In this document: one piece after another, positions 23,862-33,624 of the stretch
Layout: every line of letters starts with the position of its first letter
How positions within the stretch are numbered: position 1 is the stretch's first letter
Source of the DNA: a virus
DNA: 43,114 nt
Reading direction: 5' to 3' (one strand)
Virus record (IMG/VR): IMGVR_UViG_3300025116_000091
Span: 1 to 43,114 of that record
Position numbers and translations under genes: made by a program
Notes under the pieces: model-generated
The model's input: the letters and a program-made list of their open reading frames with translations, nothing else
Told to the model about the DNA's origin: nothing
The model's database searches: none

Positions 23862-26138
23862 ATGGCACGATCCAAACTTGAGAATGCCCTGTACGAGTCC
23901 TTCGTCAAGGGTGAAATGCCTCGTCCGGTCAAGCCGGAAGTGGCGAAGATGCGTCTTACCAGCAGCGCCCAAGTCCGTGGTCAGTACGATGACGGCGGGG
24001 CTTCTCAGTTGGTGAAAGCCCTGTCTGGCTTCAGCGACGAGATGAATCGGATGTTCACCGGGTTCAAGACCCGGAAGGACTTCGAGAACCAAAAAACCGC
24101 CGAGCGTGAGTACATGAACCTCACGATGGAGGAGCGGAAGAAGAAGATCGAAAGTGGGGAACTGAGCAAGTTCGACACGATGTACGCAGCTGTCTTCTCC
24201 CGCCTCTACGCCGAGGACATGGCCCGAGCCAGCAAGGAACAGGTCACTGCTGACATCGCCTCAGGGAAACTGCGGTTCGATACCCCGGAAGCTCTTGAGC
24301 AACACCTGCGTCAGCGCCGTGATGAAGACCTCCAAGGTCTCAGCCTGAGTGACTTCGCCCTCGACGGGTACGACGCTCAGTTCAACCAGATGCGGCGTGA
24401 GGCTGGGCAGATGAATGCCCGGATGCGCGGCCAAGAGCGTTACCAGCGCGACATGGCGGTGATGCAGAACAAGTTCTTGGCTGAAATCAAGCCGGGAGTG
24501 AGTTCTGACTCGATGAAGAAGCTGTACGACCAGATGCGTCTGGACGGCACCTTCACTGATCTGGAGATGCACAAGCCGCTGTCGGAAGCTGCTCAAGTTC
24601 TGGCACGTCAAGGGCGTGTGGAAGAACTGAAGATTCTCCTCGGGACGAAGTTCTCCGATGACGCTGAGATGGGCACCCTCGGTGACTACCTTGGTGATCA
24701 GAGCGAAATCCTGATGAAGTCTGCTGACGCTGAAAGGCTGAACAAGGATCAGGAAGCGTTTGAGGACACCCATGGCCGGATGCGACAGGCTGCTCATAAC
24801 GGCCAGTTGCTGAAGTTCATCGGGAAGAAAGCCCTGACGCTTGACTCGGTTGACGAGTACCTGGATAGCATCGGGGTGAGCCGCCGTGTTCTAACCCCTG
24901 TCCAGAAGGACAACCTGATCCAGATGAACGCCAACGCCATCGAGCGGCAACGTGCAGAGGCTGACCGTCGGTTGGCCCGAGCGCAGCGTCAGATGATGAT
25001 GTCCGGTGTTCTGGCCGAGGCTTCCCGCCAGTGGGATATGTTTGGCCCCTCCGGTGTGCAAGACCAACTGATCATGGGCGAGAACGGCCCTCAGACGGTC
25101 ACGGCTGCTTCCCTCCTGCCCAAGATTCAACTGATGAAGGAGCAGGAAATCCGCAAGGAGATCATGGCTGGACGCATGACCGAAGAAGATGGTCAGCGGA
25201 AGCTCATGGGAGCCTACGCCCGAGGGGGTGTCAACAAGAACTGGTCGCACACCCTGCGTGGTGTCTCTGCTGCCGGGAACATCATGGCGAACCCTGAGGA
25301 TCAAGGCTCCCGTCAAGCCTTCACTCGGGCCATGAGTCTGGCGAAGGACATGCGCCGGTCGATGACCCCGTGGCTGCTTGAGAACCACATCGATGGGAAG
25401 GAACGTGACCTGATCTACTTGGGCCTGACTGCCGAGCAACACGGGCAGGATGCCGTTCAGGTGGTCACCCGCGCCTTGGCGAATGGCGTCCGTTCGGTGT
25501 CCAGCAAGGATGTCCTGAAGTCCGTCAAGGATGAACGGCTGGTTGCCCAAGCGACCCGGCTGGCGGATATGTACGTCAACGGTCTGGGGATGTCCCAGAA
25601 GGATGCCATCGAGAAAGCCAAGGAAGACCTGACCCAGTACAACCTGAAGGTCAATGGCGTCTCCGTCCCGCGTCTGTCGAAAGAGATGGAACCGGAACGG
25701 CAGGAGCAAGTGGTCACCCGGATTCTCGGGAAGGTCTCCCAAGAGGCTCACCCGGCTGGGATCAAGGCTTCCGAGATGTACATCGAACCGTTCAACGAAC
25801 AATCCGATGTCTTCATGGTGCGCCACAAGAACGGCTTCGCTCCGGTGATCGGCAAGGACGGACAACCGTTGTTCATCAGCAGGAAGCAATTCATGGCTGA
25901 GAGCGCGGCCCTGTCTGACGAGGAACTGGCGGCTGTCTCCAACAAGGCAGTACCGACGGATCGTGGCCCCGGCTTCAAGCGTGGCAAACCCCTTGATCTC
26001 TCCAACAAGTACCCGCTTGGACAGCAGATCGATCACGTTGTCAATTCCATCAAACCCACCCAAGGGATCGGTCTCGGTGTGTCCGAAGCTCCCAACTTCA
26101 ACGACATGCAGAACTGGAAACCCAAGAACGCGAGGTAA
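23862..26138 (+). CDS. Internal virion protein C (T7 gp15-like)
   Basis: A 758-residue protein (T7 gp15: 747), largely alpha-helical and charged. It starts ARSKLENALYESFVKGE and has long helical segments (FKTRKDFENQKTAEREYMNL, NAIERQRAEADRRLARAQRQ) as expected for the periplasm-spanning part of the ejected core. Position between gp14- and gp16-like genes supports the call. It starts 4 bases after the preceding stop and ends 3 bases before the next start. Confidence 0.92.
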   Translation: MARSKLENALYESFVKGEMPRPVKPEVAKMRLTSSAQVRGQYDDGGASQLVKALSGFSDEMNRMFTGFKTRKDFENQKTAEREYMNLTMEERKKKIESGELSKFDTMYAAVFSRLYAEDMARASKEQVTADIASGKLRFDTPEALEQHLRQRRDEDLQGLSLSDFALDGYDAQFNQMRREAGQMNARMRGQERYQRDMAVMQNKFLAEIKPGVSSDSMKKLYDQMRLDGTFTDLEMHKPLSEAAQVLARQGRVEELKILLGTKFSDDAEMGTLGDYLGDQSEILMKSADAERLNKDQEAFEDTHGRMRQAAHNGQLLKFIGKKALTLDSVDEYLDSIGVSRRVLTPVQKDNLIQMNANAIERQRAEADRRLARAQRQMMMSGVLAEASRQWDMFGPSGVQDQLIMGENGPQTVTAASLLPKIQLMKEQEIRKEIMAGRMTEEDGQRKLMGAYARGGVNKNWSHTLRGVSAAGNIMANPEDQGSRQAFTRAMSLAKDMRRSMTPWLLENHIDGKERDLIYLGLTAEQHGQDAVQVVTRALANGVRSVSSKDVLKSVKDERLVAQATRLADMYVNGLGMSQKDAIEKAKEDLTQYNLKVNGVSVPRLSKEMEPERQEQVVTRILGKVSQEAHPAGIKASEMYIEPFNEQSDVFMVRHKNGFAPVIGKDGQPLFISRKQFMAESAALSDEELAAVSNKAVPTDRGPGFKRGKPLDLSNKYPLGQQIDHVVNSIKPTQGIGLGVSEAPNFNDMQNWKPKNAR

Positions 26139-26141
26139 TCA

Positions 26142-29100
26142 ATGAGGAATCTTCTCCAAGAGACCGAAGTCTTCAGTGGCTTCAGCGTCGATGCTCCACC
26201 TACGGCTCCGGTAGCGCGGAGTAGCTTCTTCTCCAGCCCAACGGCAGTCGGCGCTCAGTACCAGCAACAGTTGGAACAAGAGGCCGCTGCCGCCGAGCGG
26301 AAGTCGAAAACCAACTACTGGGAAGGCTTCCAGAAGGCCCGGAAGCAAAGCCATGGCTGGCTCTTCGAGGAAAGCCTTGTCTCTCCTGACTTGTACGACC
26401 CGTCGTATGTTCACGACATGGAGAAGCACAAGGCAATGCTCAAGGCTGCCGAGGCTCGTCCTGAACACTACGAATACTTCAACCAACCGATCCTCTCGCA
26501 GCGTCATGCTGAATTGCTGATCGAGCGGTACAAGGAATCCCGTGGTAACGACCAATACCTGGCTGACATGGGTCTGGCCGGAAGTCTTGCCGTGGGGCTG
26601 GCTGCTGAAGTGGTCAATCCTGTGAACCTCGCCGCTGGTCTGATGACTGGCGGTGCGGCCTACGCTTACCACGCCTACAAGGTAGGGAAGCTGGTCAAGA
26701 ACGGCATGGCTACGGCCAAGGCCATCGAGGAGGTGAACAAGGCAAGTCGTATCGCCACGGTTGCCAAGGGTGCTGCCTTTGGTGCCGGTGAGGCGATGGC
26801 GACCGAGTACATCCTGAGGGGCGAGAAGCCGACTTGGACGATGGACGATGTGTGGAGTGCAGGCATCGTCGGTGCTGGTTTTGGTGGCGGTGGTGCCTAC
26901 ATCGGTGCCCTCCTGAAGGGTAACTCTGCCAAACACATGGGTTCCTCCGAACTCGGGCGTGAGAACCAGATCATCCACCAGATCGGTGAGACCATGGAGA
27001 TCAGCACGATTCGGGACGATGTGGATCGCGGTGAGTATGTTGTTCATCCTGACATCGAGCGGATCATCCGTGACCCAGCTCAAACCAACCCGAACTCCGA
27101 GATCACCCGCTTGGCTACCGAAGCCGAGACGCGGATCAAGAAGATCGAGGAGGAGATCACCCAGCGTGAAGCTGAACTGGCTGCAATCGAAGCCGGGATA
27201 CCCACGCAGAAGACGGCGCTGGTCGGTGAGGAAGCTCAACTGAAAGACCCGCGCACTGCTGGCAGCACCAAGACTGACTACACCAAGTACCTGAAGGGTG
27301 AAGTCCAGAACAAACTGGCTGACATCAAACCGGGTGAGGTGCTGTCCGACCTGACGGCTGGCCCGACCAAGAAGACGGAAGGGAAAGACGTTCGGGAGGC
27401 CAATGTCCAGCGTAAGGCTGGTGTCGAGGAACTGGCGCGAACCCTGATGAAGGAGTTCCTGCCGGATCAGAAGCTGTACCTGACGACCACCTCCGGGGCG
27501 ATGCAGAAGAACGCCACGAAGGGTAAGTATGGTGTGACCGCCCGTCTGAGCGATGATGTGATCCAGATTTCACTGAATCGCAACCATCTGCGGGACAACA
27601 CGGCCTACGCCACGCTGGCCCATGAGATCGGCCATCAGGTTCTCAACACCAACTTCCTCCGTGCCCCGGCGGCTGTCCGTCGTGGCATCTATGACGAGTA
27701 CCAGAAGTACCTGACCGAAGTCCGAAACATGAAGGACGGTCAGGAGGTGGCACACACTCGGTTCACTGCCGAGGACGCTGAGAAGACCAAGCTGGTGTCG
27801 AAAGACCCGGCGCTGGAACTCTCCCGGCGCTACAAGAAGGACTACATCTTCTCGTTCGATGAATACATGGCCGAGCGATTCGCCAAGTACGTCGAGCAGA
27901 AGGGTGACCTCTCGCTGCCGGAACAGGTTCGTGCCTACTTCGATGCCATGGTCGAAAAGATCAAGGCACTCTTCGGGAAGGTCGATGGTTACCTCGCACC
28001 AGGTACGACGGTGGAGAAGTTCTTCGATGACATCCGGGCTGGTAACTACCGGGATGCTGTCAAGAAGACCGATGCTGAACTGAAGCAGGAAGCCGAGAAC
28101 ATCCGCAAGGAACTCGATGAACTGCGCGGTCAGTTGGGGATCGAGCAGGAGAACGCTGCGGCCTACAACAGCTTCCTCCGAAGTGACACGGCTGCTGCTC
28201 TGGCAAATGCAACCCAAGCGCCAGAGACCGTCATGGGCAACGTCCGGTTCGACATCTCGTCGTCGATGGGTACCTCCCCGAATCCGATTGTGCGGAAGTT
28301 CGGCTTCAACACGGTGACCGAGCCTGTTGGGTTCAAGAACAAGGAGCGTCAAGGTATGACCGCTGAAGAGAGCCAGAAGATTCTGTCTCGTCAGATGGAG
28401 ACTGCCTACTACCGAGCCTTCACCCCGCTGTACAACCAGTGGCTGTCCAAGCAGAAACTGTCGGGTGCCGATTGGTTCAACGCCCGTAACCGCTTCGCCG
28501 AAGAGGTGGGGATGGTGCGGCTGGGTCTGGCTGTCGATCCGTCTCCTGAGGCGGTGAAGATGGCGAAGGTCTATGGTGACATCATGGTGGAGTACAACGC
28601 TCACATCAATGACATCGGTAAGCTGGATGGTCGCCCCATGGGTGGCTTGCGTAGCGAACCCCTGCCGGATGATCCTGACTACTTCTCCCGGTTCCACGAC
28701 ATGCACAAGTGGGATGAAGCCATGGCGAAGTATGGGCCTGACAATGTGCAGCAGTTCTTCAAGGGTGCGCTAATGAGTGCCAACCCGAGCCTGACCGACA
28801 AGCTGGCTGACCGTATCGCCAAGACCTACATGAAGAAGGTTCAGGGGATGAAGCTGGAGGAGTTCGGTTCCTTTGAACGGGCCTTCTCGGGCAACGATCT
28901 GGACGAACTGAAGGTGATCCTGAAAGATCAGGGAATCCTGACGGACGACGAGATCGACACTGTGGTGTTCCAACTCAAGGCCAACACTGGCAAGGACAAG
29001 GATGCCCCGGTGAATTCCCGCATGAAGCGTCGGGCGATGCTCGATACGTCCTACACCTTGGACATCAACGGCGAGAAGCTGTCCATCGCTGACTTCATCA

Positions 29101-30587
29101 ACACCAACGCAGAGGAGGTGTTCCAGACCTACAACCGGCAAATGTCCGGTTCCATCGCCATGGCTCGGGCGGGTATCCGCACCAAGGCTGACTTCGACCG
29201 GCTGCTCATGCAGTTCAAGGATTCGGCCAGCGCCATTCCGGGGTACTACGGTTCTTTCCGCATGAAGACGGACATGGAAAACATGGAGTACGTCTACAAG
29301 AAGATCGTGGGCATCCCGATCAATCCCGACACTTGGTACACCCAAGCTGCTGGGATGTTCCAGAAGCTGAACGTGACCCGCCTGATGAACCAGATAGGTG
29401 TGGTGCAGTTTCAGGAACTGGGCAACGCCATCGGCCAGATGGGGCTGAAGACGGTGATCAAATCCGTCCCGGCCTTCCGTGACCTGATCCGTGATGCCAA
29501 GTCAGGAAACCTTCCCGACAAGGTGCTGGATGACATGGAGGCGATGCTGGGGTTTGGTACCGACATCCTGAAGGGACACAACGTCGATGAACGGTGGCTG
29601 GAAGAGCGTGGAGGTTTGCTCAACACCACCGGGAACAAGGTGTGGAACACGGTGGATTCGGCGCTCAACAAGGCGGTGAACACCACCATGATGATCTCCG
29701 GGTTCCGGCACATCAACGTCGGGCTGCAACGGATGTTGAGCCGAGCGATTCCTCAGAAGTTCCTCGAAGCCGCCAAGGGTAACGACAACGCCATCAAGGC
29801 GGAATTCAGGGAAATGATGGGGATGACCGATGATATGTACCAGCGCGTCCTGAAACAGTTTGACCAACATGCAAAGGAAAAGCGGGGTGCCTTGTTCGGT
29901 CGGAAGATCACCGACATCAACATGGAGAACTGGACTGATCCAGAGGCTGCTGCGGCTTTCCGCTTGGGAGCCTTCCGTTGGGCACGTCGGATGGTGCAGG
30001 AGAACGACATCGGTTCGATGCACCGGGTCATGGGGCACTGGGCGGTTCAACCACTGTTGCAGTTCCGTGGTTTCACGATCAACGCTTGGTCGAAGAGTAC
30101 CCTCTGGGGTATTCACAACGCCAACACCGAGGTCATGCTGAGTGTCCTGTGGGGCACCATGCTGGCGTCCATGGTCTACATCGGGCGTATCTACGCGAAC
30201 AGCATTGGCCGAGGTGATGCCGAGGAGTACCGGGAGAAGCACCTGAGTCCCGAGAAAATCCTGATCAACGGCGCATCTCGCACGACCCAAGCGTCCCTGA
30301 TCCCCGGCTTCTTGGACACTGGCGTGTCTCCGTGGTTTGGTACCCAGTGGTTCTCCGAGAGCCGCTCTACCGGCCTGACGGCATCCTTCTTGGATGTCCG
30401 AAGCACTCCTACCGGTGGTGTGTTGGAAGCTCTTGCGTCCATCCCATCGGCAGCGCACGGGATCGTCAGTGAGGACAAGGAAGCGTCGGAAGCAACCATT
30501 CGGAAGCGTCTGTCGCTCCTACCGTTCCAGAACGCCTTGTTCGTGCAGCAAGGTCTCAACGTGTTGGCCTCTGAATTGGCCGAGTAA
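26142..30587 (+). CDS. Internal virion protein D (T7 gp16-like) with a HEIGH metallopeptidase domain
   Basis: A 1481-residue core protein (T7 gp16: 1318) expected to be ejected into the cell envelope and help translocate DNA. The C-terminal half (about 730-1481) is gp16-like. The N-terminal lytic transglycosylase domain of T7 gp16 is not visible. Instead residues about 440-600 carry ATLAHEIGHQVL (His494, Glu495, His498) and, 75 residues on, FDEYMAERFAKY (Glu574 or Glu578 as likely third ligand), the layout of zinc metallopeptidases found in phage polyvalent proteins. A glycine/alanine-rich hydrophobic region (about 140-265) could insert in membrane. The domain swap suggests cutting peptide cross-links or other proteins instead of glycan strands. 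Confidence 0.9.
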   Translation: MRNLLQETEVFSGFSVDAPPTAPVARSSFFSSPTAVGAQYQQQLEQEAAAAERKSKTNYWEGFQKARKQSHGWLFEESLVSPDLYDPSYVHDMEKHKAMLKAAEARPEHYEYFNQPILSQRHAELLIERYKESRGNDQYLADMGLAGSLAVGLAAEVVNPVNLAAGLMTGGAAYAYHAYKVGKLVKNGMATAKAIEEVNKASRIATVAKGAAFGAGEAMATEYILRGEKPTWTMDDVWSAGIVGAGFGGGGAYIGALLKGNSAKHMGSSELGRENQIIHQIGETMEISTIRDDVDRGEYVVHPDIERIIRDPAQTNPNSEITRLATEAETRIKKIEEEITQREAELAAIEAGIPTQKTALVGEEAQLKDPRTAGSTKTDYTKYLKGEVQNKLADIKPGEVLSDLTAGPTKKTEGKDVREANVQRKAGVEELARTLMKEFLPDQKLYLTTTSGAMQKNATKGKYGVTARLSDDVIQISLNRNHLRDNTAYATLAHEIGHQVLNTNFLRAPAAVRRGIYDEYQKYLTEVRNMKDGQEVAHTRFTAEDAEKTKLVSKDPALELSRRYKKDYIFSFDEYMAERFAKYVEQKGDLSLPEQVRAYFDAMVEKIKALFGKVDGYLAPGTTVEKFFDDIRAGNYRDAVKKTDAELKQEAENIRKELDELRGQLGIEQENAAAYNSFLRSDTAAALANATQAPETVMGNVRFDISSSMGTSPNPIVRKFGFNTVTEPVGFKNKERQGMTAEESQKILSRQMETAYYRAFTPLYNQWLSKQKLSGADWFNARNRFAEEVGMVRLGLAVDPSPEAVKMAKVYGDIMVEYNAHINDIGKLDGRPMGGLRSEPLPDDPDYFSRFHDMHKWDEAMAKYGPDNVQQFFKGALMSANPSLTDKLADRIAKTYMKKVQGMKLEEFGSFERAFSGNDLDELKVILKDQGILTDDEIDTVVFQLKANTGKDKDAPVNSRMKRRAMLDTSYTLDINGEKLSIADFINTNAEEVFQTYNRQMSGSIAMARAGIRTKADFDRLLMQFKDSASAIPGYYGSFRMKTDMENMEYVYKKIVGIPINPDTWYTQAAGMFQKLNVTRLMNQIGVVQFQELGNAIGQMGLKTVIKSVPAFRDLIRDAKSGNLPDKVLDDMEAMLGFGTDILKGHNVDERWLEERGGLLNTTGNKVWNTVDSALNKAVNTTMMISGFRHINVGLQRMLSRAIPQKFLEAAKGNDNAIKAEFREMMGMTDDMYQRVLKQFDQHAKEKRGALFGRKITDINMENWTDPEAAAAFRLGAFRWARRMVQENDIGSMHRVMGHWAVQPLLQFRGFTINAWSKSTLWGIHNANTEVMLSVLWGTMLASMVYIGRIYANSIGRGDAEEYREKHLSPEKILINGASRTTQASLIPGFLDTGVSPWFGTQWFSESRSTGLTASFLDVRSTPTGGVLEALASIPSAAHGIVSEDKEASEATIRKRLSLLPFQNALFVQQGLNVLASELAE

Positions 30588-30588
30588 C

Positions 30589-30608
30589 CAAATCTTACGA
30601 CCCATGGA
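30589..30608 (+). promoter_or_regulatory. Phage RNA polymerase promoter P8 (most divergent)
   Basis: CAAATCTTACGACCCATGGA keeps the CTTAC and ACCCAT parts but changes four positions. The expected start is G30607. The terminator hairpin 30608-30636 begins in its first transcribed bases. It serves the tail fibre genes. Confidence 0.6.
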
Positions 30609-30636
30609 GGGGAGGCTTCGGTCTCCCCTTTTTCTT
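30608..30636 (+). terminator. Intrinsic terminator before the tail fibre gene
   Basis: AGGGGAG (30608-30614) pairs with CTCCCCT (30623-30629) followed by TTTTTCTTTT. It starts within one base of the expected start site of P8, so it should stop transcripts from upstream but is part of the new 5' leader. Confidence 0.8.
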
Positions 30637-30651
30637 TTCAGGAGCCTGTGA

Positions 30652-31404
30652 ATGTATCTGAGCCGTGTGCGTTACCCGGTCTCGGGTCAGACTGCCTTCT
30701 CCGTACCCTTCATGTACTTGAGCCGGGATCATGTCCGTTGCTATGTGGATGGGGTGGAGGTTGCTTTGGAATGGATGACGGCACACACCGTCACTGTTCC
30801 AGGTATTCCTAACGGGGCCGAGGAAGTTCTGATCAAGCGGATGACTCCCAAGGATGAACTGTTGGTGAATTTCACCGACGGCTCGATCCTGAAGGGTATC
30901 CACCTGAAGACCGAGAACCTTCAACTTCTGTTCATCGCGCAAGAAGCCATGGACGACGCTCTCGATGGTATCCGCCTGACCAACGCGGGTATCTACGTCG
31001 CCAACAGCAAGCGCATTACCGATGCCGGTGACCCGGAAGAACCCGGCGATCTGGTGACCCTCCGCTACGCCGATGCGAAGTATGGAGGCAACGTGGTGAA
31101 CCGTGCCGAAGAGGCGCGAGACCTCGCCATCCAAGAAGCCGACCGGGCTACCCAGCAACGCAGTGAAGCGCAAGCCGCACTGGCTGCTGCCGAGGAAATC
31201 CGTGACGACTTCGCTGAAGCCCTCTCCTCCACCTTCGACCGCTTCGCCTGTTTCGCAACGGACGGGGCCGATCTGGTGGTGACCTTCACTGACCACTCCG
31301 ACAACGTGGAAGTGAAGGCTGACGACTACCGAGACGTGTTCATCCTGTCCGGTTCCGCTTCTCTGTCCATCTCGCCGCAAGGCGATCTTCTGATCACTCT
31401 GTGA
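30652..31404 (+). CDS. Tail fibre proximal part (T7 gp17 N-terminal adaptor)
   Basis: A 250-residue protein matching the N-terminal, tail-attaching domain of T7 gp17 (553 residues): YPVSGQTAFSVPFMYLSRDHVRCYVDG, ILKGIHLKTENLQLLFIAQEAMDDA. A coiled-coil rod (NRAEEARDLAIQEADRATQQRSEAQAALAAAEEI) follows at about 148-185, then a small beta domain. It lacks a receptor-binding end, which is presumably supplied by the next gene. GGAGCCTGTGA precedes ATG. Confidence 0.92.
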   Translation: MYLSRVRYPVSGQTAFSVPFMYLSRDHVRCYVDGVEVALEWMTAHTVTVPGIPNGAEEVLIKRMTPKDELLVNFTDGSILKGIHLKTENLQLLFIAQEAMDDALDGIRLTNAGIYVANSKRITDAGDPEEPGDLVTLRYADAKYGGNVVNRAEEARDLAIQEADRATQQRSEAQAALAAAEEIRDDFAEALSSTFDRFACFATDGADLVVTFTDHSDNVEVKADDYRDVFILSGSASLSISPQGDLLITL

Positions 31405-31413
31405 GGTTAAACA

Positions 31414-33174
31414 ATGCCGAGCGTACTCAATCTTGGCCGTATCAAGCCCGTCTGGAAGGGCGCTTGGAATGCGGCAACTGCCTATGTGCTGGACGATATG
31501 GTGTCCCACATGGGCCACTCCTACATCTGCGTCCAGCCGAACACCAACGTCGCCCCGGCGGTGGGTACTGACAATGCCCACTGGAACGTGATCGCTGTGG
31601 GCCAGACCGTCCTGTCCAACCGTGGTGACCTGATGTGGCACAACGGTTCCAACGTGACCCGTCTCCCGGCTGGTGGCGTCGGTACCGTCCTGCGTGTTGG
31701 TCAGAACAACACCCTTGGCTGGGGTCTGCTGGATGGTAAGCCGTCTGCAACTGCTGCCCGTCTGGCCGAACATCCGGGTAACGGCGGTGCTTGGTCGAAC
31801 AACGGCTACATCTCGCCTGACGGCACCGCCAAGGTCTGGGGTCTCGCTGGTCTGGGTACCAACGGCGACGGCGCTCAGAACCCGGTCTATGTGCCGCGTC
31901 CTCTGACCTTCTTGGTTCGCCCGACCAATCCGCGTGTTCGCCAGCTTGTCCTATGTGGCCGCTCTGCGTATGCGGTCATGGAGAACGGCTGGGTCTACTC
32001 TTGGGGTGGCAACATCTCGGGCCAGCTTGGTCACGGTGATACCACGAACCGTGGCTTCCCTACCCGCATCGAGTCCTTCGTCCAGAACAACATCCAGATC
32101 GCCCGTGTGATCACTGCGGCCACCCGCACCAACCTCAACACGGCCAGTGAAACGATGTCCACGTTCTTCTTGGACACGCTGGGTCGCCTGTACGCCTGTG
32201 GTAACAACGCTGTCGGCCAACTGGGTGTGGGTGACACCAACGCCCGTCTGACTCCGGTTCGCGTGGGTACCTTCGAGGGTATCACCGATGTGGTGCTGTG
32301 CTTCGAGAACACCTTCGCCTCCAGCTACCTGCTCCAAGGTGGTTCCCTGTTCGTCACCGGCTTCAACGGCCAAGGTCAACTGGGTCTGGGCGATACGGTG
32401 AACCGTTCGGCCTTCACTGTGGTGTCTGGCCTGTCGAACGTCTCCAAGGTCGCCGCAAGCTGCACCTACAACACCACCGCCCTCTCGGCCTTCGGTGGCT
32501 TCGCTCTGGCTCTCCGGGGTGACGGCACCGTCTGGTCTACGGGGTTCAACGCCTCGGGCCAGTTGGGTGTGGGTGATGTGACCAACCGTTCGTCCTTCGT
32601 CCAAATCTCTGGTCTGACGAACGTGGCCGACATCGGCTGCTCCAGCGGTCACAACGGCTACTCTTGGGCTGTCACTCAGGCTGGCACTCTGGCTACCTGG
32701 GGGAACAACTCTCAGGGTGCCTTGGGTCTCGGCGACACGGTGAACAAGACCTCCCCGGTCATTGTTGACCAGTGGCATGGCGACCACATCACGGCAGGTT
32801 CCGGCCAGTCTGTGCCCCCGTTCAACGGCAAGATCAAGAAGGTCGTTGCCGGTGGTATCTACGGTAACCACAACCTGACGGTGCTGACGACCGACGGTCT
32901 CCTGTTCACCGCTGGTCTGGCCCGTGGCGCTACCGCATGGGAAGGTATCAACACCAACTACACCCGGTTCCGTCCGTGGCTCCAGCACGGTCTGCCGGAA
33001 GGTGTGATCGTCCTCGACATCGTGATGGCGGGTATCGACAACGAACTGTTCTCGACCCTGCTGCTCTCCGATGGCCGTGTGATGACGACCGGTCACAACA
33101 CCAACGGTGTCCTCGGCTACAACGAGGCGTCGGTCAGCAACCACCAGCAAGCTCTCCAGCTTGTGCAAGCCTGA
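31414..33174 (+). CDS. Distal tail fibre with RCC1-like beta-propeller repeats
   Basis: A 586-residue protein right after the fibre adaptor. Residues 12-50 (WKGAWNAATAYVLDDMVSHMGHSYICVQ) look like a CBM5/12-type carbohydrate-binding module. From about 180 to 580 six repeats follow the RCC1/BLIP-II pattern: SWGGNISGQLGHGDT, ACGNNAVGQLGVGDT, VTGFNGQGQLGLGDT, STGFNASGQLGVGDV, TWGNNSQGALGLGDT, and a weak TTGHNTNGVLGYNE. They should form a propeller. Most likely it is the receptor-binding tip; RCC1-type propellers are unusual for this role in T7-like phages. GAGGTTAAACA precedes ATG. Confidence 0.88.
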   Translation: MPSVLNLGRIKPVWKGAWNAATAYVLDDMVSHMGHSYICVQPNTNVAPAVGTDNAHWNVIAVGQTVLSNRGDLMWHNGSNVTRLPAGGVGTVLRVGQNNTLGWGLLDGKPSATAARLAEHPGNGGAWSNNGYISPDGTAKVWGLAGLGTNGDGAQNPVYVPRPLTFLVRPTNPRVRQLVLCGRSAYAVMENGWVYSWGGNISGQLGHGDTTNRGFPTRIESFVQNNIQIARVITAATRTNLNTASETMSTFFLDTLGRLYACGNNAVGQLGVGDTNARLTPVRVGTFEGITDVVLCFENTFASSYLLQGGSLFVTGFNGQGQLGLGDTVNRSAFTVVSGLSNVSKVAASCTYNTTALSAFGGFALALRGDGTVWSTGFNASGQLGVGDVTNRSSFVQISGLTNVADIGCSSGHNGYSWAVTQAGTLATWGNNSQGALGLGDTVNKTSPVIVDQWHGDHITAGSGQSVPPFNGKIKKVVAGGIYGNHNLTVLTTDGLLFTAGLARGATAWEGINTNYTRFRPWLQHGLPEGVIVLDIVMAGIDNELFSTLLLSDGRVMTTGHNTNGVLGYNEASVSNHQQALQLVQA

Positions 33175-33186
33175 TAGGAGGTTCCT

Positions 33187-33576
33187 ATGAACAAATCCTT
33201 CATCTTTTCCATGGATGCCCAGCACAAGGGTTCCTTGGTCTACCCGTCCCTGACCGGTACGCAGACCATCTACCACCTCGGTGAAGTGGATGGTCGTCAC
33301 TACATCGCTGTTCCCGAAGGGGTGAACCTCGGCCTTCAACCGGCTGTACTGGACATCCGCTCCGAGGAACTCGTCAGTGGCCCCGTGCGTGATGCCCTGA
33401 AGAAAACCTGCCTTGAGTACCGCACGATCAACGACAAGATCAAGGCAGCTATCCGTTCGCGCTACAGCGTGGAGGATGAACTTCAGGCACTGCGTGAAGG
33501 CGACGAAGCGTACCAGCAGTTCGTCAAGACGGTGATCTCCAGCTTCGCTGCCGAGAAGGCACTGCTGGGTTTCTGA
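33187..33576 (+). CDS. Protein of unknown function after the fibre gene (129 aa)
   Basis: A soluble protein with a beta-rich first half (VYPSLTGTQTIYHLGEVDGRHYIAVPEGVNLG) and a helical second half (EYRTINDKIKAAIRSRYSVEDELQALREGDEAYQQFVKTV). TAGGAGG gives strong translation. Its place directly behind the receptor-binding fibre suggests a fibre assembly chaperone or fibre-associated protein; the sequence itself does not prove this. Confidence 0.65.
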   Translation: MNKSFIFSMDAQHKGSLVYPSLTGTQTIYHLGEVDGRHYIAVPEGVNLGLQPAVLDIRSEELVSGPVRDALKKTCLEYRTINDKIKAAIRSRYSVEDELQALREGDEAYQQFVKTVISSFAAEKALLGF

Positions 33577-33624
33577 CAATCCCCCCAAGGGCCGGGGAGG
33601 GGCAACCCTCCTCGGTAGTTTTCA

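Noticed and set aside
33591-33618. Terminator CCGGGGAGGG/CCCTCCTCGG before the holin
   Set aside because: A stem can form but no proper T run follows (TAGTTTTC); possibly an RNA stability hairpin.
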